A stretch of DNA of 64,000 nucleotides from Serendipita indica DSM 11827. Lineage: Eukaryota > Basidiomycota > Agaricomycetes > Sebacinales > Serendipitaceae. The number at the start of each line of letters is the position of its first letter. Positions within the stretch are counted from its first letter, which is position 1. The stretch lies in assembly GCA_910890315.1 (NCBI GenBank), contig CAJVGD010000042.1, positions 62,001-126,000 on the forward strand, in the 5' to 3' direction. Shown here in pieces: positions 47,127 to 61,044 of this stretch. The position numbers and the translations under genes are program-made. The notes below the pieces were generated by a model. That model was not told the DNA's origin and did no database searches. It saw only the letters and a program-made list of their open reading frames with translations.

Positions 47127-48355
47127 TCTATAACTTATACTTTGTGGGAGTCACAAGAATCAGCTCGCTGGTATGCAATAGAATTATTGGGAAGTCTACT
47201 ATGTGTGAAGAGTAATCGCTAAATCACAAGCTATCGAAGGACTACTGTGCGCTGGATATTATTTTAGGTTCTTTTACGTTAGTCGAGGTAGCATTGCTAT
47301 CTCCCAGCTCTGATGGTCAGTTCTGTACTCTGCTATTGCTTAGGCTGCTCCGTGGGTTACGAGAACGCCCAGATTGCTCTACAGATTAGGCTGCTACAGG
47401 AGGTTTATTGAATTGCTTACATTTTTGTTTGATCGATATATTGTCGTCCTATCATTCACATTCCCCATTTCTAGAGGGAGGCTCGACTAGACACTTACCC
47501 ACTAATCTACTGTTCAGCGCCCTGCTCATACTCCGTGGGATCGTATATTTTAAGACTTTGCCGCTAAGAATGTCAATATTTCACTCTTGCAACGATGCTG
47601 ACAAAGGCACAAGGTGATGAAGTAGATCATGACTCAAAAAAGCAAAATGTCAAATGTATCGATGTGGCTAGTGCACTGAAGCAACTTCACTACCTAGACT
47701 GCGATGAACAAGCTTCTACACAATCTCAACTCCGAAAGGCCCCACATATAATGGATATAGATATTACACAAAATGCGAACTAGTAAACAGAAGAGTGCCG
47801 CATCGAACTGGAGGCTAATGAAAGCTTCAGAGAGATCCTGTAACAAAGATTGAGCAGGATGCGTTTTTGGCTATCGATGAACAGCAGGCCGCAGCGCAGG
47901 CGTACAACTCGGGAAACAATGACAAAGCAGTGACTCATGACACACAGTAAGCCAACACTTCTATTGAGTATCACAGAGCTAATGCTCCCAGCTTCCACGC
48001 ATTGCGCTAGTACACAACGACAGGCTACGAAGGCGCACGTTTCGATAGCTCGCAACCTAGCGACATATGTCACTTTGGGAGGTGTGGTACAGCTAATTGT
48101 ATTCGTCAATACCCAAGGAAGCTTGTCCTTGTATAGTGAATAATGCATGACAGGGCGACCAGACACACGTCTGACTGAAAGTAAACGCGCTTCCGTCTTT
48201 TAAAATTCATACGCACATCTAGAGCATTATACAAAAAAATGGTCCTATACTGTATCTTGTGTGTGTGACTAGTAAAATCATTGATAGTGAGCTGTTGATG
48301 TGTAACTTTCCACATTTGAGTGTACTGCTAAACCGTACTGTCCGGCTTGGGTTCA

Positions 48356-48477
48356 GGAATACCTCACGACACTGCTTGTCTCAGCCACTCACTATGCATG
48401 CAGGATGTGAGCCTCAGCGTAGTAGTCAGTATCTAAAAGATTTTTGTATAATGAATAATACATTATAGAGGTATTCC
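48356..48477. repeat. Short inverted repeat, MITE-like
   Basis: GGAATACCTC at 48356-48365 is answered by its perfect reverse complement GAGGTATTCC at 48468-48477. TACTGTCCGG just outside the left arm partly mirrors CGTACAGTA just outside the right arm. The internal 100 bp has no coding capacity. This could be the ends of a small non-autonomous DNA transposon, or chance in AT-rich DNA. Confidence 0.35.
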
Positions 48478-49012
48478 GTACAGTAAAGCCAGAGCATAAG
48501 TAGAGGAAAGCATAGCTGTCTACATTCTGTACACCAAGGTACGTTGTGGGTCATGCATTAAGTTTCTATTTTCAGCAGATGCACATCTCGAGCCTCTAGA
48601 TCCCAACCATCGTCTTGATAGACAAACAGATCAATCGATTGCAAGCGTGTGCTGGAATTTTTGCTTCAATGCTCTAGCTAAGTCGATAGATTTGTACATA
48701 TCTGTTTCTTTGAGACATAATCTCCTCCACCACTTCAAACCTCTGTCAACATTACTGCAAATGTGTAACTCGAGAGCAATGGTACTTCCTCATCCCGAGA
48801 ATTTGCAACTTGTGCTCATGTCAACCTTCTAGTAACATCTTTGGTACTTTGTAATTCTTTATAGATGTCCCTGCATTAGTCTATGGTGCTTATACCAAGA
48901 CAATTGCTAGCTGGAACGGCATCTTTCACCAGAAGGTTAGTGTTGGTTCTTTGGAGATCATGACAGTTCGCATTGGTGGCAGGTGGGACGGTAGGTGCCA
49001 CGACGATAAGCT

Positions 49013-51652
<2,640 letters not shown>

Positions 51653-51765
51653 CTTATAGCCTCTAGATACCACGATCTGCAGTCAATGGAACGCGTCACG
51701 GTGATGGTCGAGTTCAAACTGTGGCCGGATTCGGACAGTGAATCAATGGCATACATAAGGCCTAT

Positions 51766-52312
51766 TTATGGAGCAATTTCATAGACAGTCATGCGCAAAC
51801 CGAGCTCATCTAAGATCTCCACAGTCTCTTCCCAAGGCACACGAAACGCGCCTGCGTTGATGCGGCTAATATTCGACATCAGAATATTGTGAATCAATTA
51901 AAAGCTTGTTCTTGATCACTTACCAACCATAAATAGGCTTATTACTACCCTCGAGCTGCCGTAATAGGTCTTGGACGGCACTCCGAGTGCTTCTGAGAAT
52001 CATATCCTTTGGGTCTGTCTGTCTCCCATATTTCCTAGACGTGAAGAGGCAGGCAATATCGCGGTCTCCAGCTGGAATAAGGAGACAAGTCCCCAATAAA
52101 CTGGACCCCTTTTCGACGCACTCGTCTCGGTAGACTTCGTACGCAGCTGGATACTTGCGCTTAAAGATGGTGGCAATACCCGCTCCCCAAGATCCTAGGG
52201 TGTTGCACGCGTGCACGAGGACACAACGTCTAGGAGCGTTCTTGAAGAGATCGCCTTCATATACGACGATCCCAGATTCAGGGTTCGGTACCTGGTTTGT
52301 ACTCGTGTTCAT
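51766..52312 (-). CDS. Macro-domain protein, Poa1-like ADP-ribose-phosphate phosphatase
   Basis: The protein starts MNTSTNQVPNPESGIVVYEG (an upstream in-frame ATG at 52351 adds 13 residues). EGDLFKNAPRRCVLVHACNT, then LGSWGAGIATIFKRKYPAAY is the ADP-ribose-binding loop of macro domains, with Asn and the GxWGxGIA stretch. LLGTCLLIPAGDRDIACLFT and SRKYGRQTDPKDMIL follow; a 59-bp intron joins KPIYGC to RINAGAFRVPWEETVEILDE, and the protein ends MTVYEIAP. The short single-domain form and the C-terminal INxGxFxVPWExT motif match yeast Poa1, which dephosphorylates ADP-ribose 1''-phosphate, a by-product of tRNA splicing, though other ADP-ribosyl hydrolase activity is possible. The stop lies 113 bp upstream of the Afg2 start codon on the same strand. 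Confidence 0.87.
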
Positions 52313-52494
52313 CCTTCTTGTATGTGTGATGGTTGTATAGGAGTCGCACATACGGGCTCTTGCCTCTTATGCTACCTTTGGACCATGACTCGACGTTCCG
52401 TCGGACGCGGCCATGGACGAAGTCTAAGAGCGAATTCAATCAAACAGGTGTGTAGCTTAAATTGATACTGTCATACGTTAAAGTGACTCGTCGT

Positions 52495-54883
52495 TTATTT
52501 CCAAATCCAGACACCTCCTAACAGCAGTCCTGGAAGCCCGACAGTGACCCTCCAGACCAGTCTCGTCACCATACCTTCCCATATTTCTGCTTTGGCATGC
52601 AGGCGGTCACCTCGACGGATTTGGTGGAAATGATTCCCTTCATGGGTGTCGGCTTGAGCTTCGGCGTCGGCGCTCTCCTCTGGAATGGCAGTGATCGATG
52701 TAGAGTGAGCCCCTGATTCCGAAACGCTGGGTGAACTCATCGTCCACCTAATCAAGAGGGCAGGCAGGCTCCCGACAAGCCAAGCCAGCAAGTTGAAACA
52801 AGGTGGCAGAACAACCCGACCACACGGTTTGCGCAATATTCTTGCGTGAGTAGGGTATGGACCATTCGAAGAAGGCTCGAGTAGGGACAAAAGGCGCAGA
52901 TGTTGGTAGCGCCGGATAACACCAACAAAGCTTCTCTTTGCTGAGGTTGCGGTGGCCGGTCCATATCGCTCCCAGGGTCCACCGCCACTTGAAGTGGCTG
53001 CACCAATGCTGATGACGCGACTTCGGTCGTCGAGAATGGTCATGGCTTCGCTCGGTGCTCGCCAGTCGTCGCTTACATTCTTTCCATTCCCTCCCGGGTT
53101 TGCATTGGCCCGACCTCTTGACTGTTCCTCCCGCCTCGCCTGAACAAGGTATGCTTCGTACTCATCTCGAGGTTCGAGCGCTCCCTTTGAGCTCACGCTT
53201 CCCGGGAATAGCATGATCAACGAGTTGACCAGTGTAAACATGGCTCCTAGCGATGCCAAAAATAAGAGCAGAAGCGTGATTCGCGTCTGAGGATGGGACG
53301 GCCCTGTCACAGTCAGAGAGCTCTGTGTCTGTATTTCGACGGTTCCACCTCTAGCCGGTTCTCCCAGCCAAGTGAGGAAGCGATCGAGCAGTAGGCTTGG
53401 CAAGTCAAACAAGGGGAAGCTGTCCCCAAGTGCTTGAGCGAGGACGATGCCCACCAAGAGGACCACGGGTGCGAAGAAGAACATGCCTGGTCGCACCGCG
53501 CGCTTCAATAATCCTTTCACTAGTGTCGCTAATGGGAGCACCCGTTTCGGCTCGAACAGATAGAGGGGTGTCGGGATATAGGATGGGTTCGGGAGGTGTA
53601 ATTGGAGTAGGAGCTTTTAGACAGTGAGAAGACGGCTCCTTATGTATAAAATACTTACCAAGGACAGTGAGAGTAGCAAGAGACTGTGGGTACTCGTATT
53701 TGGAGTTGGTACTCCAGGATACGCGAGGACGAGAGCCAATGCGACGAATGCGAATGGTAGAAGAGACAACGTGGGCGGCTGATTGAGTGGAACGGCCGAG
53801 AGAGAATAGACCAGAAGATAGTACTCCCGATACGAAGGTGGGCGGCTCGGAAGGAGATAAATAGGCGATGCTGGTGGAGAGAGAATTAGGTAGGAAAGCT
53901 GATAAAGATAGAACAGATAATGGCCGAGGAAGATTGCGTGCGTGACCCTGAAATTCTCAGCGACGCACCACGGAATAGAGAATAGGAGAGTACCTTGGTG
54001 TAGAGAACCTATCGAACGCAACCCAAACGCCTTGACGGACTACTGGTGTAGGTATTCCTCGAGACCACGTCGTTCGCAAGGAAATCATCACCAAAGGATG
54101 AGACAGAAACCAGACAGGAGCGTCCTCAGCGGAGGCTAAGTCGATGACTGGAAACCGATCAACGGTCAATGACTGAAACTGGGCTATGGTTAACATACCA
54201 CGAACGGTCTCTCTACCCGTGTCCTCCATTGGAATTTCGGTCCATAACACCTCTTCAACAGATCCAGCGTTTCGGCCGTCCCCTTCGTTTGCAAATGTAC
54301 CCCATATTGTCATAATAAGTCCTATAAGTACCCGTCTGCCCCTGAGTTCATCCTCGACGCGCCTCCACAGATCCCAAGTCCCAGTAGCACTGTGTTCTCC
54401 ATGCGCATCACGAGGCACAGAGGTTGAAGTCGGATGGAGATACAACCAGAGGAGTGAGGCGAGCAAGAAAGCGGTCTTGCGTGGGCTAATGGCAGACTGC
54501 TGCGCAGGGCGAGAAGCTGTACGGCACATATGTTCATCAGCCCCAATTTACACGGCCAAATTCTCATGATAACCAAGCGTACCATTGACGGCCGGGCTAA
54601 GACCCGCAGGCAACACGCGCTCCATGCTTTCATAAGTCATCTCTCTTGGCGGTGGTAAAAGGCTGATAAAACTCATGAGGGATGGCATTTCGACGACCAT
54701 TTCAATTGCTCCAGCGGAAGCCAATGCGGGTAATGATGTGTACTGCGCCCATGAGCTGGTTCCGGCATTCGGACTAGGTGATATTGGAATTGGATCGTTG
54801 TATCCTGTCGAATAGCGTGCTCTAAGCAGCGGAGAGGCCTCTGTTGGGCCCGGGAGGCGTGGACTCGAAGCGGTTGTGGACAT
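52495..54883 (-). CDS. Multi-pass membrane protein of unknown function
   Basis: ATG 54883 begins MSTTASSPRLPGPTEASPLL, a cytosolic-looking leader with PSLMSFISLLPPPREMTYES. An intron at about 54520-54584 joins TASRPAQQSAISPRKTAFLL. Hydrophobic segments follow: AFLLASLLWLYL, VLIGLIMTIWGTFA, AIFLGHYLFYLYQLSYLIL, LLPFAFVALALVLAYP, LLLLSLSLVSILYI, then a large last exon (53541-52495) with MFFFAPVVLLVGIVLAQAL, LLLLFLASLGAMFTLVNSLI, a long polar loop (EAYLVQARREEQSRGRANAN) and a terminal VTVGLPGLLLGGVWIW. About seven to nine membrane helices are expected. No transporter or enzyme signature is evident. GC and codon use resemble the neighbours. It is probably an organellar or plasma-membrane protein; function unknown. 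Confidence 0.65.
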
Positions 54884-56178
54884 GGCCGGCCAGCAAGGGA
54901 CCAGCAGAGCAAAATAATGCTCAATACGAATCCAGATTTAGGGAATGTCGACGAAATCTGGGAATGGTGGAGGCTCGCTGCTGTCCTGTGCTGAAGTCGT
55001 GGTCCAAGCAGAGTAGCCACACCTGACCATATAGGCACACAAATATGGCACACCCCGCCGTCACATGTCCAAACAAACCAGCCATGGTTGCAAATCATTG
55101 GCTGGCAGCGCGACGAGTAAGTCTCCACTTTCAAGCCGTTTGCTTGGACCTTTGCTAGCGGCTCCACTTTGAAGAAAAAAGGTTTGCTCCTCTTGAAAAC
55201 AGACGACTTGGTGTAAAATGTTCCACAAGTCATCGTACCAGCCAATGCGTATACCGTATCACTCTCAGCAAGCTTATCCATCGTGAGTTTATAACGAGAG
55301 TTTGGCACACGGAGTAACGCGCATCCCGTGTGAGCTCCCATCGGCCGGCTTTGCTTGTCGGACAGCAAAAGTGGCACCATTTATTCATATCGCCGTCTTT
55401 TTTTTTATATCTCAGCCCCATAAATAGCAGCTTTATGACGTTTACGGTGTTTCTCCTGTTGCATCGAGTACGACGGTAACATGATCAGGGTTCTTCAAGA
55501 CCTGTGCATGTGATTGTGTCACTAAATCCTAGAGCAACGGCTTGGCTGCATTCTACCGAGCGTGGTGAACTAAACGAAGCTCCAGTCGGTACCCCTGCCC
55601 GGCAAAAAGGAGGAGGCTGTGATGTTCTCGGACACGATTTAATCTCTCGAATCAGTCGAGGGGGTCAGACCAATTTACAAACCAGCCAGGAGCCTGTCGC
55701 TTCTGCCTTTCAACAGGCCTACACTTGCTGACGTCGCCAAGCAGTTTGGAGCGCATTCTCGGAACAGACATCAAGCATTGGACAATCGGAGGTCAGCAGA
55801 CTGTGCATAATATGTTGTCAGGCAAGGTCACCCATCATTGCCTCCAACGCAGAATTTCCGAAGATCAAGGTCCATTTCAAAAGGGGGCTTCTAGGCATAC
55901 ATGCAGTTAATTTTCACATGGTAAGGTCCCCAAAAGTGCGTCAACCAAGATTTGTCCGGGGTTTCTGTGTTCCTACCACTGATGTTGACCTAATGTTGAC
56001 AACTCGTTCTGGGGTCTTCGGTATTGAATGTATATTTCACGTTCACCGGGTTTCGCTCAGATGTTTATGCGTGTCTTCCCCGCACGTCCTCCATAAAAGC
56101 CCACGGCCTGCTTTTACAGGGTCTGCTCAGCGTCTCATCGACAGCCCAAGCATTTCCCCCATTCTTTTGTGACAGATT
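54884..56178. other. Intergenic between membrane-protein gene and acetylxylan esterase
   Basis: About 1.3 kb. A 235-codon minus-strand frame (54673-55380) is open but overlaps the first exon of the membrane protein in another frame and shows no domain, so it is not called. Eight or more Ts occur at about 55390-55400. A TATA-like ATAAAA at 56093-56098 sits about 80 bp before the esterase ATG. Confidence 0.45.
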
Positions 56179-57286
56179 ATGCAGTTCAAGACGGCCTTTT
56201 TTGTTCTCCTTGCTGCGGCACTCACCGAGGCTGCTGAGCTCGAAAAGCGTGCATGCCCCGGCGTCCACGTCTTTGGTGCCCGTGAGACGACAGTCTCCCC
56301 CGGTTATGGAACTGCTGGGACCGTTGTAAATCTGGTTCTCGGTGCCTATCCTGGATCGACTGCGGAGGCCATCAATTATCCTGCTTGTGGTGGCCAATCG
56401 TCGTGCGGAGGTGTTTCCTATTCGAGCTCAGTACAGCAGGGAACTCAAGCCGTTGCTTCTCAAGTCAATAGGTAGGTCCACACCGTGTGTGTACTAGGCG
56501 ATTCGATGTCTGAACCACTCGCAGCTTCAACCAGCAATGCCCTCAAACACAACTTGTCCTTGTTGGCTACTCTCAAGGTGGACAGATTATCGACAATGCA
56601 TTCTGTGGAGGTGAAGCACCCCGCTTGGTTTGAAACAATAGTGGTCTGATATACTTCAAAGGTGGCGACTCTGGCCAAGGCATCTCCAACACGGCAGTCC
56701 TCATTTCTTCGTCGGCGCTCCAACAGATCAAGGCTGTTATCATGATGGGTAACCCAAGGCGCGCTCCTGGGCTCTCGTACAATGTCGGAACGTGTAACGG
56801 AAGTGGCGTATGTATACTTGACGCCGTTGAACAGTGTGTCTGACCATGTGTGGCAGTTTGACCCTCGCCCATCCGGCTTCCAATGCCCGTCTGGCTCCAA
56901 GATTCAATCGTATTGCGACAGCCCTGATCAGTACTGCTGCAATGGAAGCGATACATCTGGTCAAACTCATCAGGGCTACGGCAATAAGTATGGCCAGGCA
57001 GCGCTCACGTTTATCAAGAGCAAGATCAGCTCGTCGAGCGGAACGACTGGTGGAAATAGCTCGACTGGTGGAAACACAGGTGTACAGACGACGTCGACGA
57101 GCCAGAATAATGGTGGCGGTGGAAATGTACGTGTTTGTTTGTCTGTGCGTGAACTGGACTGACGAGAGCGATCAGTGCTCTGCCATATGGGGACAATGCG
57201 GAGGTCAGGGATATAACGGACCTACGTGCTGCCAGAGTGGTTCGACTTGCAAGTACTCGAACCCATGGTACTCTCAATGTCTCTAG
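56179..57286 (+). CDS. Secreted acetylxylan esterase (CE5) with C-terminal CBM1
   Basis: [20 protein letters not shown] is a signal peptide; ELEKR is a Kex2-like site before [20 protein letters not shown]. The CE5 catalytic core contains [20 protein letters not shown], the nucleophile elbow [37 protein letters not shown], the acidic residue in [12 protein letters not shown], and His in [11 protein letters not shown] Ser/Thr/Gly linker ([20 protein letters not shown]) then leads through an intron to a 36-residue cellulose-binding module: [20 protein letters not shown] and [16 protein letters not shown]. The sequence is close to Penicillium/Trichoderma AXE2-type esterases rather than cutinase. 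It removes acetyl groups from xylan outside the cell, with the CBM1 holding it to plant cell wall. About four introns; catalytic triad intact. Confidence 0.94.
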
Positions 57287-57402
57287 ATACCATTTGAGAT
57301 GCGTGAATACACTCATTTTTGTTTTTACTCTTTCAGAAAAAAGAGTGCGTTTAAAATATTTATTAGACTGCTATGCTATTGACCATCAGGGGGGGGGATA
57401 AT

Positions 57403-57820
57403 TTAAAAGTTCTTGTTGACTTCCTGCTGGGCGACACCCTTGTCGTGCTGTGCGTTGCTAAGAGAGCATTAACGAGTAGTCGGGCTTTATGAGTAATTAG
57501 ACGTACCCAGAGGCCTGTTGGGACTTGTCACCGGTCACGGCTCCGACAATGGCATCCTTCTTGCCCTCGAGACGATCCGCGGTACCCTCAGCGTAGCCCT
57601 TTGCCTGCGCTGCCTTGAGTTCGGCCTCGCCAGCTGCGTGCTCTTGCTGACCACTCTGGGTCCACGAGGTTGCACCAGTAAGGTTGCCTACAGCCTCAAC
57701 TGCAGTACCCTAGCCAGCGTTAGTCCGGGACCAAAGGGGTTGTTAGACTTGGCGGCATACCTTGATAGAGTGGTAGTTGCCCGAAAGCTTGGATGGCTCG
57801 TTGTTGTTAAAGTTGGACAT
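57403..57820 (-). CDS. CsbD/Hmp1-like stress-response protein
   Basis: The start at 57820 gives [20 protein letters not shown]; after a short intron comes [20 protein letters not shown], then [55 protein letters not shown] and, after a last intron, [10 protein letters not shown] to TAA 57403. Gly/Ala/Lys-rich amphipathic helices with GATSWTxSGxxEHAAGE and [20 protein letters not shown] are typical of the CsbD-like family, including Ustilago Hmp1, described as a mismatch and cruciform DNA-binding protein. Such proteins are abundant, small and stress-induced in fungi. A run of ten Gs lies just past the stop (57389-57398), in the probable 3' UTR. Confidence 0.88.
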
Positions 57821-58363
57821 GTTTGAGATGTGAGAGTAGAGAGGATGATGTTTTCTGCCGTTCAAAGTGCGATGTGGACAGGGCGTTTTATGCAGCTGGC
57901 GAGCGGAGATGACGTCGTTCAGCCACTCCGGAAATGGATTTGCAGAGAGTGGCAAAGAATGCGTCATTATCACGAATAAGCTTGTGTTTAGATCGCGTGA
58001 CTGAGAGCGGCGGGGTCCCGCGGTGGCGCGCACAACGCGCCGCCTCTTCGACGTCATGACGCGTCATACGATTCAGAGGTCGGGAGAGGATTCTGGATCT
58101 TTGAGTTGGAATAGAGGTGAATCCACTGGATGGAAAAATGACGTAAAGGAGAGTAAAGAGTGGGGCAGGAAAGTCGGATCGGTAGGCAGAGTTGAAAACT
58201 CTAAATCAGACGCATGAAATGTTGATTTCCAATCGTCTAGGGTCTTCCTTCTAGATACAGCGATATTTGTTATGTAAATCATCTCTTGGACTCCACCATT
58301 CAACGCCATCTTTGGATCGTCGTCGTAATTGTTGGGACGTATTCTGTGTGGAGACATCTAACA
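57821..58363. other. Divergent promoter, CsbD-like gene and acyl-protein thioesterase
   Basis: About 540 bp separate the two start codons. It includes a GC-rich patch with CGCGC repeats at about 58015-58045 and a TGACGTCAT-like palindromic site near 58049-58060. An in-frame ATG at 58286 would add 26 hydrophobic residues to the thioesterase. No further gene. Confidence 0.4.
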
Positions 58364-59148
58364 ATGGCGTCTCGTGCATTGGAATTTTTGACAGTGCTCC
58401 CGACTGCAAAGCACACGGCTAGCGTGATCGTGTTGCACGGGCTCGGAGATTCTGGACATGGCTGGAGACCAGTTGCTCAGATGCTCGCAAAGGATCCCAA
58501 ACTGGCACATGTCAAATGGATCCTGCCGCATGCGCACGACAATCCTGTGACACTCAACATGGGGATGAGCATGCCATCCTGGTTCGATATTGAGTCTCTC
58601 GAACTTGATACCAACGATGAACTCGGTGGAGAAGACTCGAAAGGCATGCTCGCCTCGTCTGTGCTCGTCAACCAGATTATCACAGCAGAGGTCGACGAGG
58701 CCAATATTCCCGCGGATAGGATTGTAATCGGTGGATTTTCTCAGGGTGCTGCGCTCAGTTTGCTCACCGGACTGACCAGCGAGCGAAGGCTGGGTGGGAT
58801 CTTTGCACTCAGCGGGTGGCTACCTCTGAGCGGTAAGATCAAGTCGGTGCGTCCATCTGATAATATACAAAGATGAAAAATCTGATGGTCGTTTTATAGA
58901 TGATGTCTGACCGTGCTCAGAGTCTGCCCATCTTCTTTGGCCACGGGACGTCGGATCCAGTGGTGCAGTACAAATATGGCAAGCAGAGTTATAATCTACT
59001 CAAATCACTCGGATTCCAGGATGCTACCGCCGAGAGTATCAAAGGGTTGAGCTGGCAAGAGTATGCGGGGATGGGCCATTCGAGTAGTCCCCGAGAGCTT
59101 CAGGATATCGCGTCGTGGCTTGCCCGAGTAGTGCCGCAGAATACATAA
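58364..59148 (+). CDS. Acyl-protein thioesterase 1
   Basis: From ATG 58364, MASRALEFLTVLPTAKHTAS leads to VIVLHGLGDSGHGWRPVAQM, WILPHAHDNPVTLNMGMSMP, SWFDIESLELDTNDELGGED, the nucleophile elbow IVIGGFSQGAALSLLTGL, FALSGWLPLSGKIKS, an intron near 58848-58899, GHGTSDPVVQYKYGKQSYNL with the catalytic Asp, and YAGMGHSSSPRELQDIASWL with the catalytic His. This is the APT1/LYPLA1 alpha/beta hydrolase family, which removes palmitate from cysteine side chains of proteins such as Ras and G-alpha. An upstream in-frame ATG (58286) would add IVVVIVGTYSVWRHLTM, a possible membrane anchor, but the inner start fits the family. Length of about 240 residues is normal. Confidence 0.92.
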
Positions 59149-59659
59149 AACTCGAAGTGGAATACAACGCAGATTCTCCTCACGTCGTCGCCTGTTCGTC
59201 GGTAGAAGTTGTGTCCATATGCCATTGCTAGCTCCAGGGTCACGCCGCCCGGCCGTCGGTGTTCCCTCGTTGGTTGCTCTCCGCCAGCTCAGCACATTTA
59301 AGACGATTTATTACTCTTCGTCGTCTTGTCTGGTGCTGGCGACCATACGCAGTGGACAGCCACGTCCTTTGTCGCCCATTTGTTGCTGCTGCTGCTGCTA
59401 GCGCTGCCGCTGCCGCTGCTGCTCGCTGGAACCAACTGTGTCGAGGATAATTCTGCTGATATTCCCGACGATACCCACTCGTTGTCCACACTCCTTGTTG
59501 TATCTTTTTGCAGTCGTTTCTCGGTGGTCGCCACCTCTTGAACCCGACCACACTTCAGCCCCAATAAAGCCAAAGGCCGTGCTCGCTCATTTGCGCCTCG
59601 TCCAGCGCATCTTCAGCGACGCCTCCAGCGTTGGAAATCACCAATTCTGATATCAAGAG
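59149..59659. other. Intergenic with CTG/CCG triplet repeat
   Basis: No gene supported. A tract of CTG and CCG triplets occupies about 59384-59431. The right part must contain the 5' UTR of the gene at 59660. Confidence 0.45.
59384..59431. repeat. CTG/CCG triplet repeat
   Basis: Irregular tandem CTG with interspersed CCG triplets, untranslated by any supported gene model, about 230 bp upstream of the start codon at 59660. Confidence 0.75.
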
Positions 59660-61044
59660 ATGCCTTCCTTCCTCTCGTCGCCCTCGGCCATTGCTGGCTC
59701 ATCAGCTCCTGCCAGCTCTATCCGCGCATCCATCATCTCGTTTACAAAGACGGTCCTCCCTTCACTCCCTGCTTCATTCTACGACTATGTCCCATTTCTC
59801 CTGGCCGGTCTCATGGCCCTTCTCTTTACCGCGCTCCTCGTCTTGCTCGTCGAAGACTCTGAGGATACCGCGTACCCACACTCGCCCCGCCTCGCCTCTG
59901 CCGATTCAAAGCGCGCCCAGATTGCCAGAAAATCGCAAAAGGGCCGTATCATCGCTTTTGGAGACGTGGCCGGCCAGCGCGGGTCGGATGACGAAGAGTT
60001 TGTCGACGCCTGGGACCCTCGCGCAGACCTCGACAGTACCGCCAACGGTCGTAATCTCAAGCAATCACAGGAATGGATAAGAGTTCAGAACCAGAAGAGG
60101 GCCTCGTCGCGTTCCCCCCAGCCGTATGGTTACCCGGCCACTCCTCGACGGTTACTCGCCTCTCCCCCGCCGAGTGCATCTCGTACGTACTCCTTCTCGT
60201 TGATCCATCATATCCCCTTGTGGTCGCCTAGCCCACCCGATTGAACGGTGGCCGGCCCCCATTCAGTTGTTTCCCCCACGAAAATCCCGTCTCCTTCTGC
60301 CGTGCGTAGCTTGAACTGACCATGTATTCTCCATGTCAATCCCCCGTCTTCGTTCCGATATTCCGACATTATCCAATCAGCTCAAGCCTCTGAATTCGCC
60401 CCGCCAATTCTCTCCATGGCAAAGCTCATCATGCATCGTCATGTGAGTCACTCTCTTCGGGACCACGGAGTTTGTTTTCTGACGATAGCCCTCTTTCTCT
60501 CTCTCAGGATCAATCTACGAAGCGTTCTCGCGCATCGTCCCGCCCTTCGCCTCCGCCATCGCCTCCATCCACGAGCGCAAGCGGTTCGTTTGGGCACATG
60601 CAGTACACCCTCAAGTCGGCCAGCGTCAAGGCAAACAAAATTGCTATCATCACATTCCCGACTGAATCAGTTCCACCCCCTCGTTCGCCATCTCCGCCAT
60701 CTCCTTCGTCAACTTCTCAGGAGCCGATACCATCGAGTCCGAACAAGGACACTGACCTCGAGAGCGCATCCTCGCGGAACAAGCCGACGCGCCATGCGCG
60801 ATCTCGTTCCATGTCGCTCTCCATCTCCTTACCTGCACTCTCACCTGCGTTGCAGATGCTCCAAAAGCAGGCATCCCCAGAGCGTACCGTTCGCCGAAGA
60901 CCATCGAGTGAACTCGAAGAAGGTCGGAGCTCACCAGAACCGACCGAAGGAGAAGACCCGAACTCGCGGCAGCCACAATCACGTTCAACCTCTCCGAAAG
61001 AGGAACGCAATTTGCTATCCCAGCTCGAGGAAGGTTCACGATGA
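59660..61044 (+). CDS. Single-pass membrane protein, Ser/Pro-rich, unknown
   Basis: Unrecognised. Exon 1 (59660 to about 60180) starts MPSFLSSPSAIAGSSAPASS and contains one strong membrane helix, YVPFLLAGLMALLFTALLVL, followed by a polar region (KRAQIARKSQKGRIIAFGDV; DDEEFVDAWDPRADL). An intron of about 200 bp, GT at about 60181, joins in frame to QASEFAPPILSMAKLIMHRH (around 60386-60442), and a second intron (about 60443-60507) to DQSTKRSRASSRPSPPPSPP. The last exon is Ser/Pro/Arg-rich with repeated RSxS sites (HARSRSMSLSISLPALSPAL) and ends LLSQLEEGSR at 61044. The joins preserve frame, favouring one gene rather than two. Probably a fungal membrane protein with a phosphorylated cytosolic tail; function unknown. 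Confidence 0.6.

Larger units (their letters stand above)
44977..49012. other. AT-rich gene desert
   Basis: About 4 kb without a supported intact gene, unlike the rest of the window, where gaps rarely exceed 500 bp. Base composition is visibly richer in A and T and all six frames are broken every few dozen codons. It contains a possible coding remnant (46260-47126), a CACACAGTAA motif three times (46661, 46684, 47941), TTAGGCTGCT twice (about 47340 and 47389), and a short inverted repeat (48356-48477). Confidence 0.6.

Noticed and set aside
44977-49012. Search for retroelement or virus-like remains
   Set aside because: No reverse transcriptase, integrase, capsid or long terminal repeat was recognisable.
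54673-55380. 235-codon minus-strand frame
   Set aside because: Overlaps the first exon of the membrane protein in another frame and has no recognisable motif; probably UTR sequence.
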